Shown: positions 1-13,346 of the stretch, in pieces
Position numbering within the stretch: position 1 is the first letter of the stretch
Layout: each line of letters begins with the position of its first letter
NCBI GenBank assembly: GCA_037954325.1
Contig: JBBMNZ010000027.1
Coordinates: 10,103,501-10,167,500 of the forward strand
Source of the DNA: Fistularia commersonii
Lineage: Eukaryota > Chordata > Actinopteri > Syngnathiformes > Fistulariidae
Direction: 5' to 3'
Length of the DNA stretch: 64,000 nucleotides
Program-made: the position numbers and the translations under genes
Notes under the pieces: model-generated
What the model was told of the DNA's origin: nothing
The model's input: only the letters and a program-made list of their open reading frames with translations
Databases searched by the model: none

Positions 1-79
1 AAAAAAAATATATATATATATATTTTTTTTATATAAAAATATATAAAAAAAAAAATATATATATATATATTTTTTTTTT
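1..79. repeat. A/T-only tract with repeated poly-A, (TA)n, poly-T module
   Basis: The order A8-(TA)n-T8 occurs twice, at about 1-30 and 46-79. Each module is self-complementary. Confidence 0.85.
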
Positions 80-1940
80 CTTTTTAATAGAAGATAATAC
101 TAATACTAATCATAATGTTCTTTGAATTCCCAGGTAATCTCTCATTGATTTTAAATAAAGTTTTTGCTAGTTTTTGCTAGTTAAATATAACATTGCGCTC
201 ATCTCAACTTTGAGCGAAAGCCGGGCACATTTCCATTTCCTTTAAGTTGATTGTTGACGATTTTAGGTCCTGTTCGCCGATTTTATTTTACGTATATTTT
301 TTACAGGTGACCTATAACTGGTAAGACATGAAACGTATAATATTTACCATTAAGAACGAATTTTTATTTAAATCTATTATATATTTACAATGAACTGTAG
401 AGCCATCGAGTGAATGTAACTCAGATTTCTAAATGAAAAAAAAAAAAAAAAAAAAAAAAAAGAAAAACAAGACCTGGAAAACAAAGAAAGCAACAGAGTA
501 AGGGGTTAATCCAAGATATAAACCAGTGTTTGGAGACTTATAGGAATTGATACGACAAAAAAACACCAGTTACATGATATTTGATACGGACATACAACCC
601 CAGCCATTTACCCCCCACCTTATTTTTATCAACACATTCATCAATTTCAGGCTCATGCTTCGTGACCTGGCTTATCTCTCCTGCTGACCCGTCACCTTTC
701 TAGCAAACATACAATTCTGAGATGACATTGACACGACATTGGATCTCCCAGAGCCTCAGCAGCAGCCGCGGCGGCGGCAGCTTCCGATTCACACGGCGGG
801 TGGCATTTCGTTAAATTTCTCATTTCTTGGCTTGAAATGCTAAATAGAAAAGCTGATCAGCTGGGCGATGTGTCGCAGCTGCCTGCTTATTTCATCTCAT
901 TTTCCTCCAAAAATTACAGATTCTATCAGTTTACCCACCCGTTTCCCCAAATGTTGACAATTAATTGACAGACTGTCTCCTCACTGTATCGCTCGGATCA
1001 GAGGCCACGCCGATCGTCTGATGTCGGCGTTCCTTCTCCGGTGAGGGATGGAAGACGCTCAAATTAAATAGATTCAGACACGGCTTGTAAATCAAGCCTG
1101 CCGCCATCCGCACGGGTGCAGCGGGGATGATATTTGCAGAAGCGACAGAAGCGGAGGAGAATGGCAGGAGATACTCAAATGTCATGGAAAACCCATCTCA
1201 GACAGGTCTGCCATTATGTCAAGATTTTTTTTTTTATTTTTCAATTTCCTGGCTGATTACAAAGACAGGAAACAGAGAGACATGTTTAGAGGCTTATTTG
1301 TGTGTTCTTTTATTCATATATTTATCTGTTATTCAACCGGGCTCTAAAATTACCTCCGAGGTATAAAGATAAAAGGAAATTTACTTAAATTAGGCCAGAA
1401 ACAAAACAAGTCAAACAAAATTGTCTGAGAAAAGTATGCAAATCGCCTCATTGTACATGTGTTTATGTGTGGTATTACTTTCTGTGAGGGGTTTCCTTAG
1501 GCTGTCTTACAGCTGAGCAAACTGGTCCTTTGTCTACACTAAGCATGTTAGAAAACCTAAAAGAAAGTAAAATCTCCATCACCAGTAAACGAAACAGTGT
1601 TTTCCTTTTCCCTGCTCTGTCACCGAATATCAAAACAGCTGAGAAAAATGAACGGATGACTTGAGTGGAAGGAATGGCACAAATTCAGAGAATGACTCAC
1701 ATTGCTGAATACCTAAGAATGTACCTCAGCCTTCCTCTTCTGCGTTCGGTTCGACAACAGCATGTCATGGAACGGAGATGGGAACCAAAAACAACACTTG
1801 AGTAGGAAGAAGAACTGAGTCACTGTCCAGTGACCAGTCACTGGGGTGACTGAGGCCATGTGGAAGATCACTCAGCGCATTAATTCTCTGTTTTTAGCTT
1901 TTAAACTCCCTCAGCTATGAACTGGTATCAAAAGAATGTG

Positions 1941-1943
<3 letters not shown>

Positions 1944-1982
<39 letters not shown>

Positions 1983-1985
1983 TTT
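1944..1985. repeat. (AT)n microsatellite with T tail
   Basis: About 18 AT units are followed by a short T run. Confidence 0.9.
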
Positions 1986-2631
1986 GGCCACCTCACTTTC
2001 TAAAATTTCTGCTGTGCATATTCCTGTTATGCATGATATCCACAGGATTTTTTTATATCAAAAAAAAAAAAAAATTAAAGATGGTTATAATGTCTCTGTT
2101 GTCAGCTTTTGTACCAGATATGATAAAATATAAGAAACTGAATTTGTATCTGAGAGTCATCTTATATTCCCATCTATATATTCCCAATGAGATGTTTCCT
2201 CTTCATCCCATAGATGTATATTGTCAGAGTGGTTTTAAATGTTTTGGGGAAAAAAAAAATCCACCTATTCCTTCACACATAATCCTCCCAAACAGTCAAA
2301 TAAGTCAACCGACCGAAATAAACTCCACCGAGGAAAATTATTTTTTGGAAAACAAGCCATCGGTTCAGTCATATACGAGAGACTGCATTCATCGAGGCCA
2401 TTAAGCCACAAGAGACTGTCCGACCATCGGGAGGAACCGGGCTCAGCGTTTTGCTTGAGGGCCGCTGTGCAGGAGAAGGAACGCCGCAGCCATTCCTGTT
2501 ACATTTAATTGGTCGCTGTCCCAGAACAGGCAGAGCGAATATACTGACGAAATGCTTGGCAAGTGGTTATCTAGAAGTCTTATCCTGGGCTTAATCCCAA
2601 TGATTTTCACAGTCGCAGACTTAGAGCTGAA

Positions 2632-2668
2632 AGTCTTACTGGAGTCTTACTGGGGTCTTACTGGGGTC
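2632..2668. repeat. 11-bp tandem minisatellite, about three units
   Basis: The unit AGTCTTACTGG (or GGTCTTACTGG) repeats three times plus a partial unit. Related GTCTT words recur to about 3130 (for example GTCTTGGTCTTACAAC, TTGTAGTCTTGAAAATTG, AGTCTGAGACTC), so the whole 2570-3130 stretch may be an old GTCTT-rich interspersed repeat. That wider reading is tentative. Confidence 0.7.
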
Positions 2669-5600
2669 ACAGCGTGCTCCCATCATCTCGATCATTATTT
2701 AAAAGGGTCTTAGATCAGTCTTTTCCTTGTCTTGGTCTTACAACAATATCAAATATATATGATAATACAACCAACAACCAATAAAAACAGACAAACTGCT
2801 AGACAAACAAACGCCGATGCGGCAATGGCAGCAGAGATGGTATTTCTTTGCAGTATGGAAAAAGTCAAGTGCTGATCAAAATGGACGGTTCAGAAAAAGA
2901 AGCGAATGGCGGAGCTGTGCGTTGAACTGCTTGTTTAATGTCAAGTCATCAACGTTTTACAACAGAGAGGAGAGGGAAAACCGATTAAATTGCAGAGGTT
3001 TTACAAATACCCGGTGAAAACATTGCATGGTGGGAAATAAAAAAAAAAAAACATTGCTGAAAGTACCTAGTTGTAGTCTTGAAAATTGTGACTTGTAAGT
3101 CTCATCCCAGTCTGAGACTCGGGTGAATACTAGTATTTAGATGAGAGCAGGTGGGATATGTTAATTTTAACACAAGTCTTTTCCAAATCCTTTCAAAAGT
3201 ATGGGTAGTATTGCATGCTATTTTTGATTTTTTTTTTTTTTCCAAAGTCATGTCATCACACCCGGACCCGGGTCGTAGGGTGAAAGGCCAGGGAGACGAT
3301 GATGCGTTGGCTAGCACTGGGGCTTTTCCGAGCTGTTTGTTCCATGTAGTCATGGTTGGCAGCTTTTCCCGGCAATTAATCATCTTGTAGCAGACGCAAA
3401 GGTCATCTTGGAGAAAAAAAAAAAAAAAACAAAACAAAACAATCCGATTGTCTTGTCTGTTTCGGTAAATGCGACGGGACAGAGCGGAGAACATCGGCAA
3501 ACATCCGTCGCGTCCTCTTGTTCGATTACGTCCGTCTTGCTATCGGACATTCTGTGCATAAAGCAGCTGTATCGTTAGAAAATAGAAAAAATAAAAAACA
3601 GCATGAGCGACGTGACAGCAGACGGGATATGATTACTAGCAGAGAATTCTGCCGCCTTATGCTATGGAGCTATTTTGGCACGCTGAGACACAGGACAACA
3701 GGGCCGGGTGGGTGTGAGGTGAGGTCTGTTCAATGTGTTTATGTGAAAAATTCTCGCCATGTGGCGTTGTAGCCGACAGGCTTCAGCTGTGGTGATTGTT
3801 TGAAATCGGGCTCGGTCTGACTTTATAAGAATTGAAATAAATAACTAAGTAAATACAACATACCAGAGTGATGAGAATCAGCGCACATTTTTCCAGCAGC
3901 TATTACAGCATCCGCCTTCCATTACCTTCATTCAATGCTAAAGCCTGTATTCGTACATCAGCATTTTTGACGATCATAATCACACAGGGCAGGGTGGATA
4001 ATTAGCATTTTAATATTTAATTATGTCATTATAAAGGTTTCTGTGTCGTCAAAATAACTTTTTTTTTTTTTTTTGGGAGGGGGGGTTATTTTGGTTTTGA
4101 ACAAGAAGATGCGGGCTAGTTTATTTCCCAAACACTTACCGGTGCAACTTCAATGTCTGCGCACTCTGCCAGAATGCTGAATGAGTGCAAATTGCTGTAA
4201 TGAAGCCATTTCATTACGGGGATGAGCAGTGCTGAATAAACAGGAACAACAAGGCAGAGTGCTTCATTGAGCCATCTGTGGAAGTGCTTCAGCAAGGAGC
4301 ACTTCTGGGTGGCTGGCAGGAAGACAGAAATGACTTCTATCTGAGAGAAACAGCATTCATCTACAACCTCGAAAAGTCTACATAGTGAACTTATGCACAG
4401 CAGGAGAGCGTCGGAGATGTTCATAGAGATAAAACTCAACTGAGCCTTTACCGGACCCTTTTACATTGGATTCGGAAAGAACTGCCGGGCGATATCATAC
4501 AAGTGAGAATTGTCCAGTTATGTTTTATGCAGAGCTATTTTTAATCCCAAATGCATTAAATAATTTTACTGTCTACATCCATACATTTTAGACTCTGATC
4601 ATTTGCTGGAAAATGTATGAATGAATTAAAATAAAACACTAATAATAAAAATAGTCATCATCGACATAAAGAAGAAATACATTCAACAATATATTCAGGT
4701 ACAATATGGGCCAAAAATGACCTTGATTAAAAAAGTAGTATTAGAAAAATTAGCAAAAAATTGAAAGACTTTTTCCTGAATATAGTAATAAAATTTCCAA
4801 TAAAATGAAGAACACAAGGTGCCTGAAAAAAAAATGATCTGAAAATTTGCAGGCCTGTGAATTGCAAGTATGCAAAAATTAAAACCAAGCAACTTTCCAA
4901 CCTCAAAATATCACATTATATCCAAGGTGTACAAGTGAGTCTCCAACAGGATCTCTGAATTTGGACCAGAATTTTTTTTGGCAGTCAAGTTATTGAATAC
5001 ACTGAATCCCAAAGTTGAGAATAAAAAAAAAATATTAAAAAAAATATCTGGACAGATATTTTGTCCAAATATTCTAATATTATATCTGTAAATAAGCATT
5101 GTTAGCAACTTTTTTTGTTGAACACTATGCAATGACAAGATAGAAAAGGTTGCTTTCAAGCATGTAGTTAAAACATACATATATATATACATAAATACAC
5201 CGTGTTTTACAGACATCCAGGAATAATGGATTAAACAACAGACTGTTAGAGGGCAAGAGCGAGTGACAATGACTTCTAATCCACCCATAAACGCAGCTAA
5301 CTCCATTGCGATCGCGCTCATAGAACACCCAAAGAAAAACGCTTTCAAATTAATAAAATGGGGATTTTTGGAGTGAAACACAGTAAAATACAAAGACTTT
5401 AAGAATTTAAACATCCTGTCTGTGCTTAAGATTCAAGAGACGGAAAGTAAAATCAAACACTTGCAAACATTATAATTAATTTGTCATTTCCTTTGTATAT
5501 CTTTGAAAGGAAACTACAACTATTAAAAGTAACCATTTCTGGTATTGTACCCCGCTACAGCAGCAATTCGAATATTTTGTGTGTTGGACAAGGATGTTAT

Positions 5601-6344
5601 TTCACACATTGTTGTCGGACGTTTAATAGACTAGCAACCCAGAAAATATTCATCATATAGTGAAAGTAATTGAAATTCGCAGCCCCAAGCTGAGTGAAAA
5701 ATCCAGCTATTTACATCAGAACAAAATGGACTTAGCGCCTACGAAAGGAAATATATAAATGTGTTAGTTCAGCTGTCAAGACCGAGCCTGCAGGGTCAAA
5801 TCTGTGCTTAAAGGTGGTCTCTCTAATCACCATCCATCGTCCATGTAACAAAGACTAATCAGCTAATTTTCATTCGCGAGTTATGCTCCGCAGATGGCCA
5901 CACACTAAAGACAAATATATCCCCATCAAATAAATTGCTGCTTCCGCGAACGCTTCGGTCTGGATCAGCTCATTTTCATGCCGGCGTCATTTTCGACAGA
6001 CACGTCCTAATTACTCGTCTCCTGACGTTCATGAAGTAACGCGCTGATTTTTCTCCTTCAATCAAAATTGGAATTCATTGACCGCCAAACCAATTCTTCA
6101 ATAAGAACAATTGTGTTTGTGTGTACGTCGTGGAGAGTGTGTGCATGTGTGTGTGTGTGTGTGGGTAAGGGGTTCTCTTGCACATCTCCAACACTGTTGT
6201 TGATTGCAGTAATGGACTTAGGCAGCTGGTCTCAGTTATGCTGTCACCCTTTTCGCTATGATAGAATCATGACAGTTAGCCGAAGTACGATGTGTTGCTT
6301 CTAAATGAGGCAAATAAGCTGAAAGTCATGGAGCTGGCTGTCTA

Positions 6345-6381
6345 ATATAAATATATATATATGTATGTGTGTGTGTGTGTG
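6345..6381. repeat. Compound (AT)n-(GT)n microsatellite
   Basis: AT repeats change to GT repeats. A separate GT run lies at 6146-6163. Confidence 0.88.
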
Positions 6382-9300
6382 AGGCCTCTGGTAGAGAACC
6401 CGAGCTTCTGAAGGAGACAAAATACCGCCCAGATGGGGCGGGAAGGGGATTGTATGCCTAATGAGATTTTACATCAGCTGGATGTTTAATTTCATATCCC
6501 TTGACATGAGAGCAACTCTGAAGAGCACTTCCTCATCTCAATTATTTTCAGGGGAAGAACGGGTGAAGGAAAAGGAATCCTGAGGAAATACAACACTCTC
6601 CACCTGCACTTGTAACTTGGTTGTCATATGAACTGAACAGCCTCGCGAATGAAAAATAAACAAATGCTATTGTTTGACACCAAACTCCGCTCAGGTAGGA
6701 ACAGTGCCGAGATCTCTCGTTTCCCCGCTGCTTAAACAAAGCTCGTCGTTACAAAACTCTCCGTGTCTCTTTTACAGCTGCTCTCACTCAGATGATGTTA
6801 ATTTCACAAATTCTTTGCGATGCCAACGGATGTCACATGCAATCGCCATATTACGCATAAAAATTCCAGTTCAAGAGAGCGGGACAATTTCATTTCGACA
6901 TAATCCATTTGCTTAATGTTAGGCTGCCCGCGATACCGCCGGGCTGAAGTGTCTTTGCAGGGGTTGAGAAAATCGAGACATATTTAATAGAATACATTTT
7001 TACCGAGAGGGTGATATTTCAGCGACACATAGCCTGCCGGGTTATATTGTGATAGCGTATATAATGTACCTACAGTGAACAATGAAGGCGGAGGCAGTGT
7101 CTGTTCATTGAACGGTGGGCGGATGACAACAACAGGATGTTCCTGCAATGAGTCGGTAGGTTAAAGAGCCACTAAACCTCGAGCTGCGTGAGTACCGCGC
7201 TATAGGAGGGTCGGCTCCCAGTCTGCCGACGTGCAGTGCAAATTGTGTTTTTCAAGCAAGGAGACATACGGACTCCTTATGATATGAAATGTCCCAAATG
7301 CAGGTAATCAGATTTGGCTTATCTCTTAAGATCAGGTGTTTATGTTCATGTTATTTTAAACCGAAAGCTTCACCGGATCGGACATAAAGACACAAACAAA
7401 AAAAAAAAAATGTAGCTCACTCTCAAGGACGTGCTTGTTTTTTCGTTCTTTCTTGACAGCTAACTTTCTGACACCTTTCCCTGAAACTGCAAAACCAACA
7501 GAATTAACTGCGCCAAGTCCAGCTTCGAACATTATACCAGTATCGAACTTCATAAAACTGTCCAAACAGGGTTCCTTGGCAAAACCTGTTAAAAGACTTC
7601 AGACTAGTTTTTTTTTCAGGCTTTGACCCGGATATGGCAGCTCCTGCTGGCTTTGAAAAGTTATTATCAAGCTACCATTTTATAGCCTTAATAAAAGCGG
7701 TTTTTACATGCACATTTGAGCAAATCCACCAGGTAATGTGGTACGATGGCGTCGGAAGACCGGAAGTGCGTTTTCACAATAAATGTTATGATGAATTCAG
7801 GGACAAAGTTATGCATGAAAGTGCAACTGACAAGTTTGCATGTGTGAAATCCTAAGAAATGTCGCTGTGATATATCGCCCGGCACATTGAGGCTCGCCCC
7901 CCGCCTCCAGTGGAGAACTTCTCCTGAGCGTCCAGATGCTGGGCTCTTTCAGCACGACAGATAAATGAATCCTGGTAGAGACAAAACATCGCAGATCCGT
8001 TTTACAGATGCATCAAAAAACATCAGACCTCAAACTCCTGATGCAAGTTCTCTCAACCACTCTGGTTTGATCACTGTGGCACTTCCCTTATGAATTCATA
8101 CGAACAACTAGAGAATGACCGCAATCTCCAGAAATCTGAATGTAACAAAGTGTTTTTGGACGTTTGCTGGTGTCGTCGCCTCGACCTGCTGGAATATTAA
8201 CGGACCAAATATTCCTGATGAAACTCCACAGATGCATCTCTGTCTGTTTTCTGTTACCGGCAGAAGGATTGTCTCTGGAGAAAGTCGGTTGTCTGAAGGA
8301 TACACAACGTGCCGGCGTTTGTGATTGAATCAGGCAACGGACTGCGTCACCACGACGAAACACTTAAACGGAGCAGTTGTGTAAATAGGAAAGTTGTGTG
8401 CTTAACAGTCAAGCTGTTAATGCAAGCAAGTTAAAGTGAAGTAAACAAGTGAGCGAGTCAGTGCAGTCCGTAGGCTGTTATTGACCTGACATGACTTCAG
8501 GGCTGTTTCCTTATCATAATACCCACAGGAGCAAAAGTGATACCGCAGTCTGTTTGTTTAGTTTACCAGTAATTCAGCAAATCGGAATTAGTGCAGACAA
8601 ACTCCGCAAGATAGAATGGCACTGCACGTTTCCTTGTTCCCCAAGGCATGAAATTTCCTTGTTAAGAGGGGACGCGCTGTTATTTCTGCATTTCCACGGA
8701 AGATACATACAGATTAATTTTTTGCGGCGGCACTTGAGAGTCGACAATGTGACGCGTTTTTTTTTTTTCTCTCAATGAAGACAGAAACCTTGATCGCACC
8801 TGCTTCCTTCATTGTTTCATTATTCATTCACACGGCGTTAATCCTCTACGGGATCCCGGGCGGTTTTTGTTCGCCCTCGACTCAGAGATTACATTCTTCG
8901 TTCTTGTGTGGATGTTTTTAACATTAATGTTAAACTCAGCTCGCTGCCAAAACAGCTCACCTAGAGTCACTTCCTTAGCACCTCCTGCGAGGGCACTAAC
9001 TGCAGAACCGCCGCTCTTGGAAAGTATTCATCGCTACATTGACCTCCTTGCACAGAAATCTCTATATATCAGTCTATGATGGGCAGAAAAATGATAAAAT
9101 TGACAAGTAATACTACCATGACGTTTTAGATAATTCTCCACCGCCTTCTGTGTTTCTATCAAATTACGTAAGTGACGTAGAGTCGATTAATTTAAGTGCA
9201 TGTAAACGATAAATTTGTAGAAAAAACACCCAGACATACAGCCGGGCTTTATTTTGGATCATCCGGAGGGCTTATTCCTTATCAATCTGCCTGAGAAATT

Positions 9301-10278
9301 CCCACCGGTGCATCCCGGCAAACATATATTTTAAAATTGAGGATTCGATTGCTTCTTGATAATGGGTGCAATCGCCGCTTTCAAATTTGGGAATGTGAGG
9401 TCAGTTCAGGAACAGAAGGCAGAAATGTCGGCCAAGAGGTACGCACATACTGGATATTCAAAAGGAAAGTTGCAAAAGACAAAAAAGCGGCATAACAGAA
9501 ATAGTTCCTGTACTGCTAATTTTTGTTTAAAGGTCATTAGTTAGTAAAGTATGTGAAAATATTCAAAAATGTTTGTAAATAATTTAACATTTTTCACTGC
9601 TCCTCGTCCTTGTATGGATTTGTTTGATAATATTTCCCATTAACATTCTTAATAAACTTGAAGAGAAAAAATGAAGAGATTTACTTTTTAACTGATACAA
9701 AAATGTATTTATTATCATTTTGTAGCTTCGGCAACGCCACGGTCAAATCTCTCTGATGGGAATTTTGATACAAAACAGCCTGGTTCGTAGTCCAGTCACA
9801 CATCACAAGATATGTTGGAGACTTTGAAATAGAGCGACAGGAATTTACTATTTTGATCATCACTTAATTGCTTTTTGGAAAAGTGTAATAAAATTGATAT
9901 CAACATTTCTTAATTTTTGCTTAGTAGATGGAAATGTCTCAAGGTTTCTTTAACATGCTAATACGGCCATGTGCACATGTGTTTGTAGACCTTTTCCGAG
10001 ACACTATCTTATAAATTTGGAAATGCTGACAACTGACCCTTCTCTCTGACATTTCATACCCAAACAACTGATGGATCAATCAAAATAAATCTTCAGTTGC
10101 AGTTTTTCGGTGAAGTAAATCCCTAAATGGCCCTAACCTCTTATTTGAGAGTCCAAGTGTCACTCTCTAATGGGAAAGCCTGCCTAAGACTCTTTTATTT
10201 TATTTTTTTTCCTCAAATAAGTAAACAAAACCTTTTTGTGTCACATTCTAATATACTGTAATTGTACTTGTGCGCTGC

Positions 10279-10303
10279 TTTTTTTTTTTTTTTTTTTTTT
10301 TTT
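10279..10303. repeat. Poly-T run (25)
   Basis: This is an uninterrupted T25 tract in inferred intron 2. No retroposon body is visible next to it. Confidence 0.9.
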
Positions 10304-12909
10304 AAACACATCTGCATCTTTCCTAGTAAGCCTATCTATCTGATTCATCATTTTCTTTGGCCCGCCTTAACACACTTAAGCGATTTTAATTATGCATCAA
10401 CCACTGATCAAAAGCAATTAATAGGCAGTGCAGCCTTTTGACTCTCCGCTCTTAACATTGCAACGCCTTCATTTCTGCTGAATAAATTATCAGCCGAAAG
10501 GGCCGCGTGTTTGCGTAGTGTCAATTGTAGATTGAAAGGTCTGCAGCGAGGCTAGCGGTGCACACTTGTCTTTTTAGACCCACTCAGCTCTCCTGGGTAA
10601 ATGGGCCGGATTTATTACATCTGCAGTTTTAGCAATACTGACCTCTATTGAAAACACTGATAACCATCAACCGACTCAGTCCCGCTTCTGTCAGTGGACA
10701 GACAATCCCATTAGTAAACAGCAGATGTTTGCCGACAAAGGTACAAGGACAGCAGGGCGGAAAGAGCGACTGTCATTGGACGAAAAAAAAAAAAGGGAGA
10801 TCGTCTGATCGTCTCAAAGAAAACAAAGTAGGGAGAAACAAACGCTTTGGCCAGGAAACTTTGAATGACCTTATTTCGCACTCGTGCCGCTATACACTTA
10901 ATTTACATCAAGTTGAGGGTCACCGGAATTAAGTTTTGTAATGCGAAGGAAATAAACATGCATTAAATGCCAGATTTACAAGTGTCACAGAGGATTAATA
11001 AAAAGTCCTGATAAACTCAATTATCTCTCCACATGTTTTCTAGAACTATTGCAAAATTATGTTTCTGTTTCCATTTTTGATTCACAAGAGACCAACAGTT
11101 TTATCGCATTTATCGTAGAAACTGTCTTCCTCCGGGTCTGGGCAGATCCGCCTCTGGACAGATAGTTATGTTACACATCGTTTGCCCGACTCGACTTAGA
11201 AAATAATCCTGGATCATTATATGCGGTGTAGTGACAGGCGGAACGTCGGGCTGCCCCTCTTCTTTTAAGAACATGACCTATTTTTTTTTTTTTTTTTCTT
11301 CCTGACTCCCCCTGTACATGCTGTCTTCTCTCCTCAGCGCATTTCGATGCTTTTACAGAACAGGGGCCTGAAAACGAAAAGGGAGTTTTCATTCCGGTTC
11401 TGATTTTTCAATTAAACTCCCTCGCTTGCCAGGAGGAGAAAACAGGGTCTTACGCAATCCCGCTTTTGACATTGGGTCTATCAGAGAAAAGACAGAGACG
11501 GAGTAAAAGCACGGGAAGAAAGACTGTGAGGAATGAAGGGAGTGCGGGAGGAGTTTTCCCCACAAATGCCGGGTACTGTCTGACCCAGTGAGTAGTTCTC
11601 CTTTGTCAGGATATGGAGAGTGTGTGTGGGTGGGAGGGAAGCGGTGCGCTTCCGTCTCCATTCATACGATTACTTCACGGGCCCTGCCTTTCTGTCGCCA
11701 CACGCCTTCATTCAGCATTCGTAATCCTGACAGAAAGCAAATAAACACACGGTCGGCCCACTTGACGTCACGGACCTCTAATGTTTCGGGTCAATAACAG
11801 ATGCCACTTTCATCGGGGCGGCCGGCCCGGCTGGTGGAGATGAAAAGAGAGGGCAAGTGAAGTGCACTGAAATTTTGATAAATATAAGGATTGTGCAGAA
11901 CGGCAGAGGAAGCATTCGTTAAAGTGACCGAGAACAAAGGCTAGCCAAGGTTTCGGAAAACAAAACCGCTGTGGTGGCAAAGCACGGACTCCCCCTTCCT
12001 CTCTCTGTCTAAAACCCAGCTGATGCCTGCAGCCTCCAAGTGCAGCCACTGCGAGAAATACTAAGTCAGACTCGTCTAATGCTTGGGTATACTCGGCACT
12101 CCAACGGTCCAAAAAAGCCCTAACAGTCCAATTAGGCGTTATGATACTTTATTTATATAGTTCAGATTTTGCGCAAATATGTAGCCAATCTACACTAATT
12201 GGATGAAGATTTTATGGAATGTGTCTTAAGTCTCAGTCGCTGTCTGAATGAAAGGCAGGAAGAAGCCCAGTCACTCCATTCACAAAATCCATTTTACTTT
12301 GTTTGCGCTCGCCTCCGTAACCAGTTCTTAGCATAAATGTAATAGTCACAGGGAAAAAAAGGCAATGGACCTTGAGGCCTCAGTGAATCATTGAAATAAT
12401 TGGAATGTGCTACCGTCCAACGTGCAGGGTTGTATCATCAAAAACATTGGGCAAAAGTTCAGATAAAAAAAAAAAATTAAGATTGGTATTTATTCACTAT
12501 TCATTAATTCCCGCTACTTGTCAAAGACTTGGATGGCAAATGAGTAACCGCACCCACGCCCGCCTTGCTGAACCTCCCTGCCTCTTGTTATTCACTAGCA
12601 AAGCAGAATAGATACAATGGATTCACCAACATACGCTAATTTTGGTCTCCAATTCCTAAAATGCCTCATTGGGGCAGTTCAGATCATCAAAAAACAAAAG
12701 TGTGGGCAGTGAGGCTTGACCTTAATGCTTCTTGTGACAGTCGACAATAATTTTCATTATCGCACTAAATTCGACACAACCTTGAACGCTTGAACCTCAC
12801 ATCCAGTACAGTGCGATTAACCCTTTTTTCCACTCTTCACTTTTCCACTCATTTACTTCTTCTAGATATTATTTGTATTTTTTTTTTCATATTTTTTCTG
12901 TCCTCTATC

Positions 12910-13060
12910 TCTAACCCAGAGATGCAGCTATGGTTTTATTGTTGTGCTGTGTCCTGCTTTTCAAGGTTATTTGTGTCTGTTTTTGATTCCACTGAACCCG
13001 AGAGCTGCAATCTCTACATTTTGTTGCACTCTGTGTCGTGACAATAAAAAAAGTCTTGAA
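12910..13060 (+). repeat. Probable LINE-type 3' tail
   Basis: The segment ends CTCTGTGTCGTGACAATAAA followed by an A tract and GTCTTGAATC. A 'TGCAC...TGTGACAATAAAGTCTT' ending is typical of the 3' tails of several fish LINEs. It directly precedes the repeat at 13074. No reverse-transcriptase frame is present, so it is at most a truncated tail. Confidence 0.35.
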
Positions 13061-13073
13061 TCATAAATGGATC

Positions 13074-13346
13074 TATAACCCGGATCCTGGGGTCGGAGCC
13101 GCAGGAGGGCCTATTCTAGCTGTGGGGTTCACCCTGGACCGATCGATTTTTGATCACATTCACCCATTCGTTGGGCAATTTAGGGTCTTCAATAAACCTA
13201 CTGAGTGTTTTTAGGGATCCAGAAGAAAATGCAGACAAAGGGAAACCACGGACACTCAGCGGGGAAAGGTCTCCTGTCAAAAACCGAACCAGGGAACTCC
13301 TCGCTGAGAGGCGGATGCGCCGACCAACGTGCCACCGTGCCTGACA
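13074..13346 (+). repeat. Decayed teleost interspersed repeat
   Basis: Landmarks in order are TCTAGCTGTGGGGTTCACCC, TGGACCGATCG, CACATTCACCCATTCG, GGCAATTTAGGGTCTTCAAT, GGGGAAAGGTCTCC, AACCAGGGAACTCC and GAGAGGCGGATGCGCCGACC, ending GTGCCACCGTGCC. This order matches a very common fish repeat, from memory, that runs from 'CCCTGGACTGGTCGCC' to 'GCTAACCACTGCGCCACCGTGCC'. Many substitutions and deletions indicate an old copy. I cannot assign its class with certainty. Confidence 0.6.

Larger units (their letters stand above)
1..12909. other. Inferred shf intron 2, leftmost block; no gene recognised
   Basis: No exon, RNA gene or intact mobile element can be supported. The block holds AT- and T-rich tracts, short GT microsatellites, the GTCTT-rich patch at 2.57-3.13 kb and moderately complex AT-rich sequence. 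The longest open frame, minus strand 4911-5414, is low-complexity and has no family signature. Because later shf exons are not seen, this block is assigned to intron 2 by inference only. Confidence 0.5.

Noticed and set aside
4911..5414. 167-codon open frame on the minus strand
   Set aside because: Phe-, Ile- and Cys-rich sequence of AT-rich DNA with no family motif and no flanking splice or promoter evidence.
6674..6916. TTTTACAG followed by an open frame, looking like an acceptor plus exon
   Set aside because: No matching donor, no conserved residues and no neighbouring exon in a compatible phase.
7435..7855. Adjacent open frames suggesting a small two-part gene or decayed transposase
   Set aside because: I considered whether the sequence ending DKVMHESATDKFACVKS was a protein fragment. 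No family match, no splice sites and a stop between the frames leave nothing to support it.
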